From positions 1-64,000 of the forward strand of contig NZ_BMMT01000021.1 of NCBI RefSeq assembly GCF_014646075.1: DNA of 64,000 nt. The letters are read 5' to 3'. Position numbers and translations under genes: made by a program. This document shows, piece after piece, positions 1 to 8,597 of this stretch. Under the pieces are notes generated by a model. That model was not told the DNA's origin, ran no database searches, and worked only from the letters and a program-made list of their open reading frames with translations. This DNA comes from Saccharopolyspora thermophila (GTDB lineage: Bacteria > Actinomycetota > Actinomycetes > Mycobacteriales > Pseudonocardiaceae). How positions within the stretch are numbered: position 1 is the stretch's first letter; each line of letters opens with the position of its first letter.

Positions 1-2
1 GG

Positions 3-2390
3 AATCCTGACGACGAGGAGGAGCAGACCGGGGCTACGCACTCGGAGCTGTCCGGCTCCGCGGCAGATGTCCTCCAGGCCAGGGACGTGCACGGCGGGGT
101 CCACTTCCACGGCGGTGGCACCCGACGAGACCGGGTGCCACCCCGCCAGCTTCCGGCTGGCGTTCGGTCGTTCGTCAACCGCGAGGAGGAGCTGCGCCGG
201 CTGAACAAGGTACTCACCGGGCACTCCGCCGAACCCATGGTGGTCGCGGTGTGCGTGATCGCCGGTACGGCCGGTGTCGGCAAAACCTCGCTCGCCGTGC
301 ACTGGGCGCACCAGGTCAGCAGCCAGTTCCCGGACGGGCATCTGTACGCGAACCTCCACGGTTACGACCCCGGCCCGCGGGCTACGCCCGAACAGGTGCT
401 CGACCGCTTCCTGCGGGCGCTCGGCGTTCCCGCCGACGAGGTGCCCGCGGATCTCGACGACCGGGCCGCGCTGTACCGGTCCCTGCTGGCAGGGCGGCGC
501 ATGCTGATCATCTTGGACAACGCCGCCACGACCGGCCAGGTGCGCCCGTTGCTTCCGGGTACGGCGGGCTGCCTCGTGGTCGTGACCAGCCGCAGCCATC
601 TGTCCGGGCTGGTGTTCCGTGAGGGCGCCCACCGCGTCACGCTCGGCGTCCTGACCGAACGCGAGGCAGTATCGCTGTTGCGCAACGTCACGGCGGACTA
701 CCGCCCCGAAGCCTCGCCCGACGAACTCGCCGAGTTGGCCAGGCTCTGCGCGCACCTCCCGCTCGCCCTGCGCATCGCCGCGGAACGAGCGGCACGCCGA
801 CCGCACACGGCACTCCACGAACTGATCGAGGACCTCCGCGACGAATCGGGGCTCTGGGACGCCCTGTCCACCGACGACGACGACGAGGCCGACGCTGTCC
901 GCAGTGTGTTCGCGTGGTCCTACCGGGCGTTGCCCGAGGACGCCGCCGCTCTCTTCAGGTTGCTGGGGGTGCATCCGGCACCCGAATTCAGCGTGTCGTC
1001 CGTGGCGGCCCTCGCCGGCACGTCGTACGGGCAGGCTCGGCAGCGGCTGGAGGCGCTCGCCGACGCCCACCTGGTGGAGCAGGTCTCCCGCGGCCGCTAC
1101 CAACTCCACGACCTGCTGCGAAGCTATGCCACGGAGCAGGCCCGCGAGGAGGAGACGCCCGAGTCCCGGGTAGCAGCACTGCGGCGGGTGCTGACCTGGT
1201 ATCTCCACGCGGCCGACCGCGTGCGGGAGCTGCTGAGCCCTCGGGAAGCCCGGATGCCGTTGGACTCCGCACCCGCGATCGACGCCCCGTCGTTCGAAGA
1301 CGAGGACGAGGCGTTGAGCTGGTACGAATCCGAGCGCCCTTTCCTGGTCGCGGCGACTCGAGCCGCCGCAGAAGCCGGACTTCACCAGATCGCATGGCAG
1401 TTGCCCGCGACGTTGCGAGGCGTCTACATGACCTTCAACCCGTTCGGCGACTGGATCTCCACCGGGCATGTGGGTCTGGAATCGGCGCGAGTTCTGGGCG
1501 ACCAGATGGGCGAAGCGGAGTTGCTCGACAGCCTCGCGATGGCGTACACGCAGTCCGGGCAGCTCGACGAGGCCGAGGAGTACCACTTGGCTGCTCTCTC
1601 GCTCCGGCGTGAACTCGGCGACAACCTCGGCGAGGCGATCGCCCTCAACGGTCTCGGATTGCTCCACCTGCGCCGCCGCGAACTGGCCGCCGCGCAGCGC
1701 GCGTTCCAGGAAGCAACCGCGTTGCTGCGAGGGCAGGAGGACGCTTACTGGAAAGCGCTCGTCCTGGCCAACCTCGCTGAAGTCCACATCGAACTGACCC
1801 GGTACGACGAGGCGGCGGAGCTGCTGCACGAGGCACGGGCCATCTTCAGCGGGGAGGACGACTACGCCGCCGAGGGCAATGCGTTGTACCTGACCAGCCG
1901 GGTGGAACGCGAACTGGGACGGGTCGATCGGGCAGCAGCGCACATCGACCACGCTCTCGACCTCGCGCGTGCGCGCGGCAACGAGGCGCACGAGGCGCAC
2001 TGGCTGCTGGAACGCTGCCGGGTCCTCCGGGCTGCGGGCTCCCCTGGCGAAGCCCTCGTGCCGTGCCAGCGGGCGACGACCATCCAGCAGCGCCTCGGCG
2101 ACCGCAGCAGGGAGGCGCAGGCACTCGACGAGACCGGCGAGACGTACCAGGCGCTGGGGCAGCCCGAGGAGGCGGTGAACTTCCACCGGAGAGCCGTGGC
2201 GCTGCACCGGGCAGTCGGCGACCGCTGGCGGCTGGCGGGGTCGCTGGGCAACCTGGCGAACGCCCTCGCCGCGTCCGGTTCCGGCGCCGACGCTCTCCGG
2301 CCGCTCGTCCGCGAAGCACTGGTGGCTCTGGCCGACTTCGACGATCCCCGCGCCGCCGCGTTGCGCACGCGCCTGCAGAGCCTGGTGTGA
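3..2390 (+). CDS. NB-ARC/TPR regulator-like protein, 5' end missing
   Basis: Signalling ATPase of the AfsR-like NB-ARC plus tetratricopeptide class, without the SARP DNA-binding domain in the visible part. The frame is open to the left edge, so the true start lies outside the window; the first internal start codon is the GTG at 87, just before an HGGVHFHG motif that typically precedes the NB-ARC domain in actinomycete members. A P-loop (GTAGVGKTS) is encoded near 265-290, a kinase-2 strand (LIILDNA) near 505-525 and the HLPLAL motif near 754-770. TPR-like helical repeats fill about 1460-2300. Such proteins are cytosolic switches that oligomerise on ATP binding; the target cannot be read from the sequence. 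Nothing downstream is co-transcribed in an obvious way: the next gene starts 281 bases later. Confidence 0.85.
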   Translation, partial: NPDDEEEQTGATHSELSGSAADVLQARDVHGGVHFHGGGTRRDRVPPRQLPAGVRSFVNREEELRRLNKVLTGHSAEPMVVAVCVIAGTAGVGKTSLAVHWAHQVSSQFPDGHLYANLHGYDPGPRATPEQVLDRFLRALGVPADEVPADLDDRAALYRSLLAGRRMLIILDNAATTGQVRPLLPGTAGCLVVVTSRSHLSGLVFREGAHRVTLGVLTEREAVSLLRNVTADYRPEASPDELAELARLCAHLPLALRIAAERAARRPHTALHELIEDLRDESGLWDALSTDDDDEADAVRSVFAWSYRALPEDAAALFRLLGVHPAPEFSVSSVAALAGTSYGQARQRLEALADAHLVEQVSRGRYQLHDLLRSYATEQAREEETPESRVAALRRVLTWYLHAADRVRELLSPREARMPLDSAPAIDAPSFEDEDEALSWYESERPFLVAATRAAAEAGLHQIAWQLPATLRGVYMTFNPFGDWISTGHVGLESARVLGDQMGEAELLDSLAMAYTQSGQLDEAEEYHLAALSLRRELGDNLGEAIALNGLGLLHLRRRELAAAQRAFQEATALLRGQEDAYWKALVLANLAEVHIELTRYDEAAELLHEARAIFSGEDDYAAEGNALYLTSRVERELGRVDRAAAHIDHALDLARARGNEAHEAHWLLERCRVLRAAGSPGEALVPCQRATTIQQRLGDRSREAQALDETGETYQALGQPEEAVNFHRRAVALHRAVGDRWRLAGSLGNLANALAASGSGADALRPLVREALVALADFDDPRAAALRTRLQSLV

Positions 2391-2521
2391 GGCTGCCGCG
2401 ACGCTCGTGGCACCCCCATCGTACCGGCATCGAAGCAGTGACTCCGACGGCCGCGACGCTGCCACTGGCGCACACGGGTTGACCGGAGCATTCGTCACTC
2501 GTCCTAGTGAAAGTCGTCCGG

Positions 2522-2582
2522 GTGTGCACACGCTTCGTGGTGTGATGGATGATAAATATCGTTTCTGCTGGTCAGCGGGTTT
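2522..2582 (+). promoter_or_regulatory. Putative promoter/operator region of the STAS gene
   Basis: The gap before the STAS gene holds a perfect 10-base palindrome GTGTGCACAC at 2522-2531, and a GTTTC (2561) and GGGTTT (2577) pair that loosely recalls the SigB-type GTTT/GGGTAT promoter, but with a spacer shorter than the usual 14-16. The position about 90 bases before the start codon fits a promoter. No experimental or comparative support is available here. Confidence 0.25.
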
Positions 2583-2671
2583 CTTGGCCTAGCGTGGGGG
2601 GCGTTGTTGCCGGTCCTCTCCGCGAGGGCGTCCAGTCGCGACGCGTCGGCTGATCACTGTGGAGGCTGTGC

Positions 2672-3094
2672 ATGTCTGACCTCGAAATCGGTTACCGTTC
2701 GATCCCCCGCCCCCGGGAGGCGGACTCCGCGACCGATCTGCTGCGGATGCGCACCTACTGGCCGTCGAACGGCGTGGTGGTACTGGAGACCGGTGGCGTT
2801 CTTGACATGAACACCGCGACCCGGTTCGCCGAGGCGGTGCGCGCGGCGTTCGCCTCCACCGCCCGCACCGTGGTGCTGGATCTCTCCCGTCTGTCCTTTG
2901 TGGCCACCGATGGCGTCGTCGTCCTGCTGGAAGCGGGCCACCGAGCACTGATGCGACGCGTGTCGCTCGTGCTGGTCAGCGGGAACCGGGCGGTGGACCG
3001 GTTGCTGCACCTGCTCGACGTGGCCGACCGGTTCACCTACGCCGCCACCGCCGAAGCAGCCGCCCAAGCCGGTCTCCCGGCCCGCTCCCCGTGA
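2672..3094 (+). CDS. STAS-domain anti-sigma factor antagonist
   Basis: Single-domain STAS protein of 140 aa, the SpoIIAA/RsbV family that releases a sigma factor by binding its anti-sigma kinase. The ATG at 2672 follows a GGAGG about 8 bases upstream. The STAS fold covers residues 30-135: a hydrophobic strand, the VLDLSRLSF strand and the ATDG loop. In SpoIIAA this loop reads DSSG, and the first Ser is the phosphorylation site. Here Thr79 sits at that position and Asp80 replaces the next Ser, so phospho-control by Thr is possible but not certain. No partner kinase (RsbW-like) or sigma factor lies next to it in the window, so the partner is encoded elsewhere. Confidence 0.8.
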   Translation: MSDLEIGYRSIPRPREADSATDLLRMRTYWPSNGVVVLETGGVLDMNTATRFAEAVRAAFASTARTVVLDLSRLSFVATDGVVVLLEAGHRALMRRVSLVLVSGNRAVDRLLHLLDVADRFTYAATAEAAAQAGLPARSP

Positions 3095-3196
3095 GCTGCT
3101 GGGCGGCCTGGGAGCGGCGATCTGGGTCGCGAGCACATCGCCTCCGGGATGCGGCATGCCGGAAGCCAGCCGGTTCCACGGAGTGGAAGCGGTCCC

Positions 3197-3982
3197 TCAG
3201 CGGGGGCTCGCGTCCTTCCGGGTGCTCAGCGTGCGGCTGAGGCCGTGGGCCTCGCGCAGCAGGAGGGAGCCGAGTTCCCGCTGCCGCTCCGGCCGGAACC
3301 GCGGCTCGATGCCGGTCAGGGTCAGCGCCCACTCCGGTCGTCCGGCGCGGTCGAACACCGCCGCCGCCATGCCCCAGCTGCCCTCGACCACCAAGCCCGG
3401 GTTGACCGCGTAGCCGTGCAGCCGCGTCTGCGCGATGCGGGCGCGGATCTCCGCCGGCGCGTGCGCCGGGCCCCACCTCGTCTCCAGGTCAGCCTGGTCG
3501 AGGTAGGTGTCGATCTCCGCGTCGTCGAGGAACGACAGGATGACCAGCCCGGCGGAGACGACGCCGAGCGGGAACCGGGCGCCTTCGTAGAGGACGAACG
3601 ACCGGATCGGGAAGTCGCCGTCCTCGCGGAGCAGGCAGACCGTCTCGTCGCCGCGGCGGGCCGAGAAGAACGCGCTCTCGCCGGTCGCGGCGGCCAGCCG
3701 GTGCACGCTCGCGCGTGCGTGGTGGGTGACGTCGTAGCGGATGCTGGCCGCTTCGCCGAGCAGGTACAGCTCCGGCCCCAGGAACCACCGGCCGGTCCGC
3801 TGGTCCCGGTCGACGAAGCCCTCCTCGGCGAGCGCGGTGAGCAGGCGGTGCACCGTCGGGCGGGGCAGGTCGGTGGCGCGCGCCAGGTCGCTGGTCGCCG
3901 CGCCCGCCTCGTTCCTCGTCGACAGCGCCCGCAGCACGGCGCCGACCCGGCCCACCAGGTGCCCGCCCAGACGATCGGTCAT
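3197..3982 (-). CDS. IclR-family transcriptional regulator
   Basis: A 261-aa regulator with the IclR arrangement: N-terminal winged helix-turn-helix (residues about 10-70, with the recognition stretch LPRPTVHRLLTALAEEGFV) and a C-terminal IclR effector-binding domain (about 80-250). It is divergent from the CoA-transferase pair, the usual arrangement for PcaR/IclR-type control of aromatic or ketoacid catabolism. An imperfect 17-base palindrome lies 13-29 bases before its start codon, a fitting place for an autoregulatory operator. The effector is probably the CoA-transferase substrate or a pathway acid; this is inference from the neighbourhood. Confidence 0.88.
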   Translation of the reverse strand: MTDRLGGHLVGRVGAVLRALSTRNEAGAATSDLARATDLPRPTVHRLLTALAEEGFVDRDQRTGRWFLGPELYLLGEAASIRYDVTHHARASVHRLAAATGESAFFSARRGDETVCLLREDGDFPIRSFVLYEGARFPLGVVSAGLVILSFLDDAEIDTYLDQADLETRWGPAHAPAEIRARIAQTRLHGYAVNPGLVVEGSWGMAAAVFDRAGRPEWALTLTGIEPRFRPERQRELGSLLLREAHGLSRTLSTRKDASPR

Positions 3983-3994
3983 GACACCACCCTA

Positions 3995-4121
3995 CGTCCG
4001 CTCAGTGAACGCCTCGACGGCGAGGTGACCGCAGCGCGAGCAGATCGCGGGCGATTTCCGCTGTAACCGTTGCCCTGCGCGGCCCACCCGGTCTTCACTG
4101 CTGCTGCTCGTTCAGCGGACG
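3995..4121. promoter_or_regulatory. Candidate IclR operators in divergent promoter region
   Basis: CGTCCGCTCAGTGAACG (3995-4011) matches its own reverse complement at 13 of 17 positions. A second element, CGTTCAGCGGACG (4109-4121), is the inverted form of the same half-sites (CGTTCA and GCGGACG) with a 4-base shorter centre. One lies close to the IclR start, the other about 20 bases before the CoA-transferase start, as expected for a regulator controlling both directions. Confidence 0.4.
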
Positions 4122-4142
4122 ATCGAAACGAGAGGTGCGGAG

Positions 4143-4847
4143 TTGTCGAAGCTGCGCGCGAGTGCGCGAGAAGCCCTGGCCGACGTGCTGCGGGACGGCA
4201 TCACCATCGCCGTCGGCGGGTTCGGCCTGTGCGGTATCCCAAGCGACCTGATCGAGGTGGTCCGTGACAGCGGCGTCACCGGCCTGACCGTGGTCTCGAA
4301 CAACATGGGCGTGGACGGCAAGGGCCTCGGGCTGCTGCTGGAGAGCAAGCAGGTCGAGAAGGTGATCGCCTCCTACGTCGGGGGGAACTCCCTGTTCGCC
4401 CAGCAGTACCTCGACAAAACCCTGGACGTGGAGTTCGTCCCGCAGGGCACGCTCGCGGAGCGGCTGCGGGCCGGAGGCGCGGGCATCGCCGCGTTCTACA
4501 CCCGCACCGGGGTCGGTACGCCGGTGGCCGAGGGCAAGCCGCACGCCGAGTTCGACGGGCGGACCTACGTGCAGGAGCGGGGCATCGTCGCCGACGTGGC
4601 GCTGGTGCACGCGCACACCGCGGACCGGGCCGGGAACCTCACCTACCGGGCCAGCGCGCGGAACTTCAACCCGATCGTCGCGACCTGCGGTCGGGTCACC
4701 GCGGTCGAGGTCGAGCACCTGGCCGACGACCACCTCGATCCGGAGCGGATCGTGACCCCCGGCATCTACGTCGACCGGCTGGTTGTCGCCACCCAGCGGA
4801 CCAAGGACATCGAGAAGCGCACGGTGCGCCCCCGCGCCACCGTCTGA
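4143..4847 (+). CDS. 3-oxoacid (or 3-oxoadipate) CoA-transferase subunit A
   Basis: Alpha subunit (234 aa) of a family I CoA-transferase, which moves CoA from succinyl-CoA to a 3-oxoacid such as acetoacetate or 3-oxoadipate. The glycine-rich GGFGLCGIP motif is at residues 25-33, and the body has the usual SVVSNNxG and ARNFNP stretches (here VVSNNMG, ARNFNP). The start is a TTG preceded by purine-rich sequence (GAGAGGTGCGGAG). Subunit B begins 17 bases after its stop, so the two form an operon. The divergent IclR gene favours aromatic catabolism (PcaI-like), but sequence alone does not separate this from acetoacetate use (ScoA/AtoD-like), so no symbol is given. Confidence 0.9.
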   Translation: MSKLRASAREALADVLRDGITIAVGGFGLCGIPSDLIEVVRDSGVTGLTVVSNNMGVDGKGLGLLLESKQVEKVIASYVGGNSLFAQQYLDKTLDVEFVPQGTLAERLRAGGAGIAAFYTRTGVGTPVAEGKPHAEFDGRTYVQERGIVADVALVHAHTADRAGNLTYRASARNFNPIVATCGRVTAVEVEHLADDHLDPERIVTPGIYVDRLVVATQRTKDIEKRTVRPRATV

Positions 4848-4864
4848 AACCCAGGAGCAGCCCC

Positions 4865-5509
<645 letters not shown>

Positions 5510-5594
5510 GCGGCGGCCGCCGAGTAGCCAGCTCGGGGTTGGCGCGCGGGGATGGGCCGGACCACCTCGGGGTGCCGTGCCATCATGCAGAGCT

Positions 5595-5960
5595 GTGGAG
5601 CAGACCCGTGTCGACCGCTGGTTGTGGGCCGTCCGGCTGACCAAGACCCGGCCGGACGCCGCCGCGGCCTGCCGCGGCGGGCACGTGCGCGTCAACGACC
5701 GCCCCGCCAAACCCGCGACCACCGTCTCCCCCGGTGACGAGGTTCGGGTACGCGTCGGTGGCCGGACGCGGATCGTCGAGGTGGTCCGGGTGATCCAGCG
5801 ACGGGTCGGCGCGGCCGACGCCGCCACCTGCTACATCGACCGGACACCGGCCCCGCCACCGGATGTCGCGGTGCCGGTGGCCCGCCGCGAGCGCGGTGCC
5901 GGACGGCCCACGAAGCGGGATCGCCGCATGATCGACAAGCTCCGCGGCGGGAGCCGCTGA
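5595..5960 (+). CDS. S4-domain RNA-binding protein (Hsp15-like)
   Basis: A 121-aa protein with an N-terminal S4 RNA-binding domain (RVDRWLWAVRLTKTR, then the GHVRVN turn) and a basic C-terminus, like the Hsp15/HslR family that binds stalled 50S subunits carrying a nascent chain. I chose the GTG at 5595 because homologues start a few residues before RVDRWLW; a GTG at 5577 would add six residues (MPSCRA) with no better ribosome site. It stands alone between the CoA-transferase operon and a regulatory gap. Confidence 0.82.
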   Translation: MEQTRVDRWLWAVRLTKTRPDAAAACRGGHVRVNDRPAKPATTVSPGDEVRVRVGGRTRIVEVVRVIQRRVGAADAATCYIDRTPAPPPDVAVPVARRERGAGRPTKRDRRMIDKLRGGSR

Positions 5961-6059
5961 CCTGCCTTCGACCGCGGCATTCGCCGCCACGGCACCGCCC
6001 GTGACGGCACCGGCGCTCAGGGCCGTGGCGCCAATCAGACGCGCCATCGCACGCCTCAT
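5961..6059 (-). pseudogene. Remnant 5' end of a secreted-protein gene
   Basis: From an ATG at 6059 on the minus strand, preceded by GAGGGG 7 bases upstream, 33 codons encode a convincing Sec signal peptide: MRRAMARL, a hydrophobic alanine/glycine-rich core and an AxA-type end (ANA). After about 33 codons the frame runs antisense into the S4 gene and stays open to 5583, but that part reads like shadow sequence. The intact start, ribosome site and upstream palindromes suggest the front of a real gene whose body was lost or replaced. A functional 158-aa overlapping product cannot be excluded. Confidence 0.35.
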
Positions 6060-6389
6060 GTAGGGCCCCTCACAGCATCAGCAGAATCGAAGTTCGATTC
6101 GTGTTGGATAACACCATATTCCGGGTCAAACTTGTTCCGGTTTTCCCTTTCGGGCGCTCGGTGTGCCCTGCCGTCCGGGGTGTACCTCCGGTTGGTCGGC
6201 CAACGCTGGCGCTCGGGCGCACGGTCGACGCCGAGCCGGGTCAGCCCCGCCCCGGCACCGCGGGCCGTCGGCGCATTTCTTACCAAATCCTTGCATCATC
6301 TGACCGCTTTCCTTGCGACGCGGGCGACTCCGGGCCGCCCCGGTCTAGATTGCCGACCGAATGCAGCGTGTTGCGGAGAAAGGCCGGTC
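6060..6389. promoter_or_regulatory. Intergenic region with two adjacent palindromes
   Basis: GAATCGAAGTTCGATTC (6084-6100) is a perfect 17-base palindrome. It abuts GTGTT-GGAT-AACAC (6101-6114). Both lie 25-55 bases upstream of the minus-strand secreted-protein remnant, a typical operator position. The rest of the gap up to the LAL regulator shows nothing recognisable beyond its ribosome site (GGAGAAAGG at 6375-6383). The region is visibly more AT-rich than the surrounding genes. Confidence 0.45.
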
Positions 6390-7793
6390 ATGAAGCGGGA
6401 CATGGCGCACATCGAGAGCACGGACACTGTGCTGGCGACATTGCGCTCCTCCTTGCGGCGCAGCGCCCAGCGCGGCCGGGTGGTGCTGATCCGAGGTTCG
6501 GCCGGGATGGGGAAGACGCGGCTGCTGGACGCCGCGGCGAAACGGTGGCGCTCCGACGGGGTGCGGACGGTCCACGCGCGGATCAGCGCACGCTCCGCCC
6601 AGCCCGGGCTCGACGAGACCCTGGACGCGCTTCGCCACGAGTTCGACCGCTCGGGTGGCTCCGAGCTGATCGACGGCATCAGCGCGGTGGCGCGGTCCCG
6701 TGCACGTGCTCGGGCCAAGGAACAACTCTCACCCGACGAGGCCGATCCGCAGAGCCGGTTCGCCACCACCGCTGCCGAACTGGGCAGGGTGTTCGCCCGG
6801 ATCGGGCAGGCGGGCCCCACCGCGGTGCTGTTCGACGACGTGCTGGAGGCCGAGGATCCGGCGCTGCTGCTGGTCACCGCCTGCCGCCCCGGCTGCCTGG
6901 TCGTCGCGTCCCTGCGGGATGATGCCGTGCCGTCCCCGGTGGCCGCCGAACTCGTCTCCCTGGCCGACGACGTGGTGACCCTGGCACCGATGTCCGAGGC
7001 CGAGATCGCGAGCATTGTGGGCGTCGACCTGGACGAACGGACCCACCAGGCACTTCGGGTAGCGCTCGGGCCGCTGTACGGCAATCCGGGCACGGTGCTG
7101 GACACGCTCGCCGCGCTACGTCGGCAGGGTCGGCTCGTCTGCGTGGACGGCCGGCTCCGGGTGAAGGATCCGGGGGCCATCGCACTGCCCCACGACCACG
7201 ACATACTGCGCCGAATCCGCCGGCACGGCAAGATCGGCCCGCGGCTTCTGGGTGCCGCGGCGGCCTTCGACGGCCTGGACGTCGACGAGCTCCCGCTGAT
7301 CGCCGGCGTCCTGGGCGTCGACGTCGCGGAGTGCGGCCGGGGCGTGGACCGACTGGTGGAGGCGGGTGCGCTCGTGGAGGGTGTGCGCGGTGACCTGGTC
7401 TGCCTGTGCCCGGCACTGGCCACGTCCATCGCCCAGGAGGAGGCCGCCACCGTTCGGCGGTTGCTTTCCACGCTGACTCCGGCACCGGCGGACGACGGTC
7501 GGCGCGCAGGCGCCCCCGTGGCGTTGCCCGGATCGACCCGCCAGCGCCCCGGGTTGCCCGCGAGGATCAGCCGCGCCGCGCTGTCCGCAGTGGAGGCCCG
7601 CATCGTCGACCTGATCGGCCTGGGGTTCACCAACCGGCGAATCGCCTCGGAAATCGGCCTGAGCGAGAAAACCGTGGAGCGGTACCTGACCCGACTGTAT
7701 GTCCGGACAGGCTGCCGGTCGCGCGTGGAGCTGGTCGCGGCCGGTCTGTCCGGGCGGGCTGCTGCGGACGACACGTGGGGGCCCGCGGCATGA
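6390..7793 (+). CDS. LuxR-family ATPase regulator (LAL type)
   Basis: A 467-aa regulator with an N-terminal P-loop ATPase (Walker A RGSAGMGKTRLL near residues 35-46; Walker B-like TAVLFDDVLEAED) and a C-terminal LuxR helix-turn-helix (GLGFTNRRIASEIGLSEKTV, then LTRLYVRTGCRSRVEL). It is shorter than classical MalT/LAL proteins (about 900 aa) and lacks the long TPR region. The ATG at 6390 was chosen because GGAGAAAGG precedes it by 6 bases; the frame is open further upstream but without coding character. The next gene begins 37 bases downstream on the same strand, so the two are probably co-transcribed. Confidence 0.85.
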   Translation: MKRDMAHIESTDTVLATLRSSLRRSAQRGRVVLIRGSAGMGKTRLLDAAAKRWRSDGVRTVHARISARSAQPGLDETLDALRHEFDRSGGSELIDGISAVARSRARARAKEQLSPDEADPQSRFATTAAELGRVFARIGQAGPTAVLFDDVLEAEDPALLLVTACRPGCLVVASLRDDAVPSPVAAELVSLADDVVTLAPMSEAEIASIVGVDLDERTHQALRVALGPLYGNPGTVLDTLAALRRQGRLVCVDGRLRVKDPGAIALPHDHDILRRIRRHGKIGPRLLGAAAAFDGLDVDELPLIAGVLGVDVAECGRGVDRLVEAGALVEGVRGDLVCLCPALATSIAQEEAATVRRLLSTLTPAPADDGRRAGAPVALPGSTRQRPGLPARISRAALSAVEARIVDLIGLGFTNRRIASEIGLSEKTVERYLTRLYVRTGCRSRVELVAAGLSGRAAADDTWGPAA

Positions 7794-7834
7794 GACAGCC
7801 CGCATCCCCGAAGGGGACGGGGCCCGCGGCATGA
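7778..7834 (+). repeat. 16-base direct repeat joining two regulator genes
   Basis: GGGGCCCGCGGCATGA occurs at 7778-7793 and again at 7819-7834. In the first copy its last three bases are the stop codon of the LAL gene; in the second the ATG is the start codon of the response regulator. A small tandem duplication appears to have created or copied the start context. Confidence 0.7.
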
Positions 7835-8559
7835 CGCGACAAGGTGATCGACCACCGGCCAGACCACACAAGGTCGTGCTGGTGCAGGACGACTCCGTCG
7901 TGGCCGACCTCGTGGTGAGTTACCTCCAGCGCGACGGCATCGTGGCAGCCATCGCCGCCGACGGCGAGACCGGACTGCGACTGGTCCGCAGCCTGACCCC
8001 GGACCTCGTCGTCGCCGACGTGGCGACGCTGGGTGTCGACAGGTTCTCGTTCTGCGAGCAGGTGCGGCGGCACGTCCAGGCACCGATCATCCTGCTCACG
8101 CCGACGGCCGACGAGTCCGGTCTCGACGAGGTGGGTTTCGGCGTGGCGGACTACCTCGTCACCCCGGTCCGGCCGCGGGAACTCATGCAACGCATCCGGG
8201 GCATCATCGGGCTTCGGCGCGGCAGGTCCCCGCATCCGCAGCCCACCGAACTCATCGTCGGCGATCTCGTGCTGGACCAGCGGTCCCGCCAGGTCAACCG
8301 GGGCGGGAGCGTTCTGGTGCTGTCAGACCGGGAGTTCGACCTCCTGGCACACCTGATGCGCCACCCCGGGCGGGTCTTCCGCCGGGACGAACTGGTTCGC
8401 GAGGTGTGGGACGACTGCATCGAGGCCCCGTCGAGCATCGCCGCGCACATCCACCGGCTGCGGGAGAAGATCGAGGACGACCCCGCCCATCCCACGATGC
8501 TGGTCACCGTGTGGGGTGCGGGATACCGCTTCGACGCACCGGACACCACGCAACCGTGA
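7831..8559 (+). CDS. OmpR-family response regulator with atypical receiver
   Basis: A 242-aa protein with an N-terminal receiver domain (residues about 14-125) and a C-terminal OmpR/PhoB winged helix (about 140-238, with LSDREFDLLAHLMRHPGRVF and the TVWGAGYRF wing). The acidic pair (VQDDS) and the central Asp (VVADVATLG) are kept, but the conserved switch lysine of the usual DYLTKPF motif is Thr here (DYLVTPV). No histidine kinase gene is adjacent; it sits between two LAL regulators, close to the type VII locus. It may act independently of phosphorylation. It starts at an ATG within the duplicated GGGGCCCGCGGCATGA element. Confidence 0.85.
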   Translation: MTRQGDRPPARPHKVVLVQDDSVVADLVVSYLQRDGIVAAIAADGETGLRLVRSLTPDLVVADVATLGVDRFSFCEQVRRHVQAPIILLTPTADESGLDEVGFGVADYLVTPVRPRELMQRIRGIIGLRRGRSPHPQPTELIVGDLVLDQRSRQVNRGGSVLVLSDREFDLLAHLMRHPGRVFRRDELVREVWDDCIEAPSSIAAHIHRLREKIEDDPAHPTMLVTVWGAGYRFDAPDTTQP

Positions 8560-8597
8560 TGGAGCCGGCTGGTGGGTCGGGCGACGCCGCCGCGAGG

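Noticed and set aside
5583..6059. 158-aa minus-strand frame as a full gene
   Set aside because: Only the first 33 codons look like a protein (signal peptide); the rest is antisense to the S4 gene and has shadow-like composition. Kept as a remnant only.
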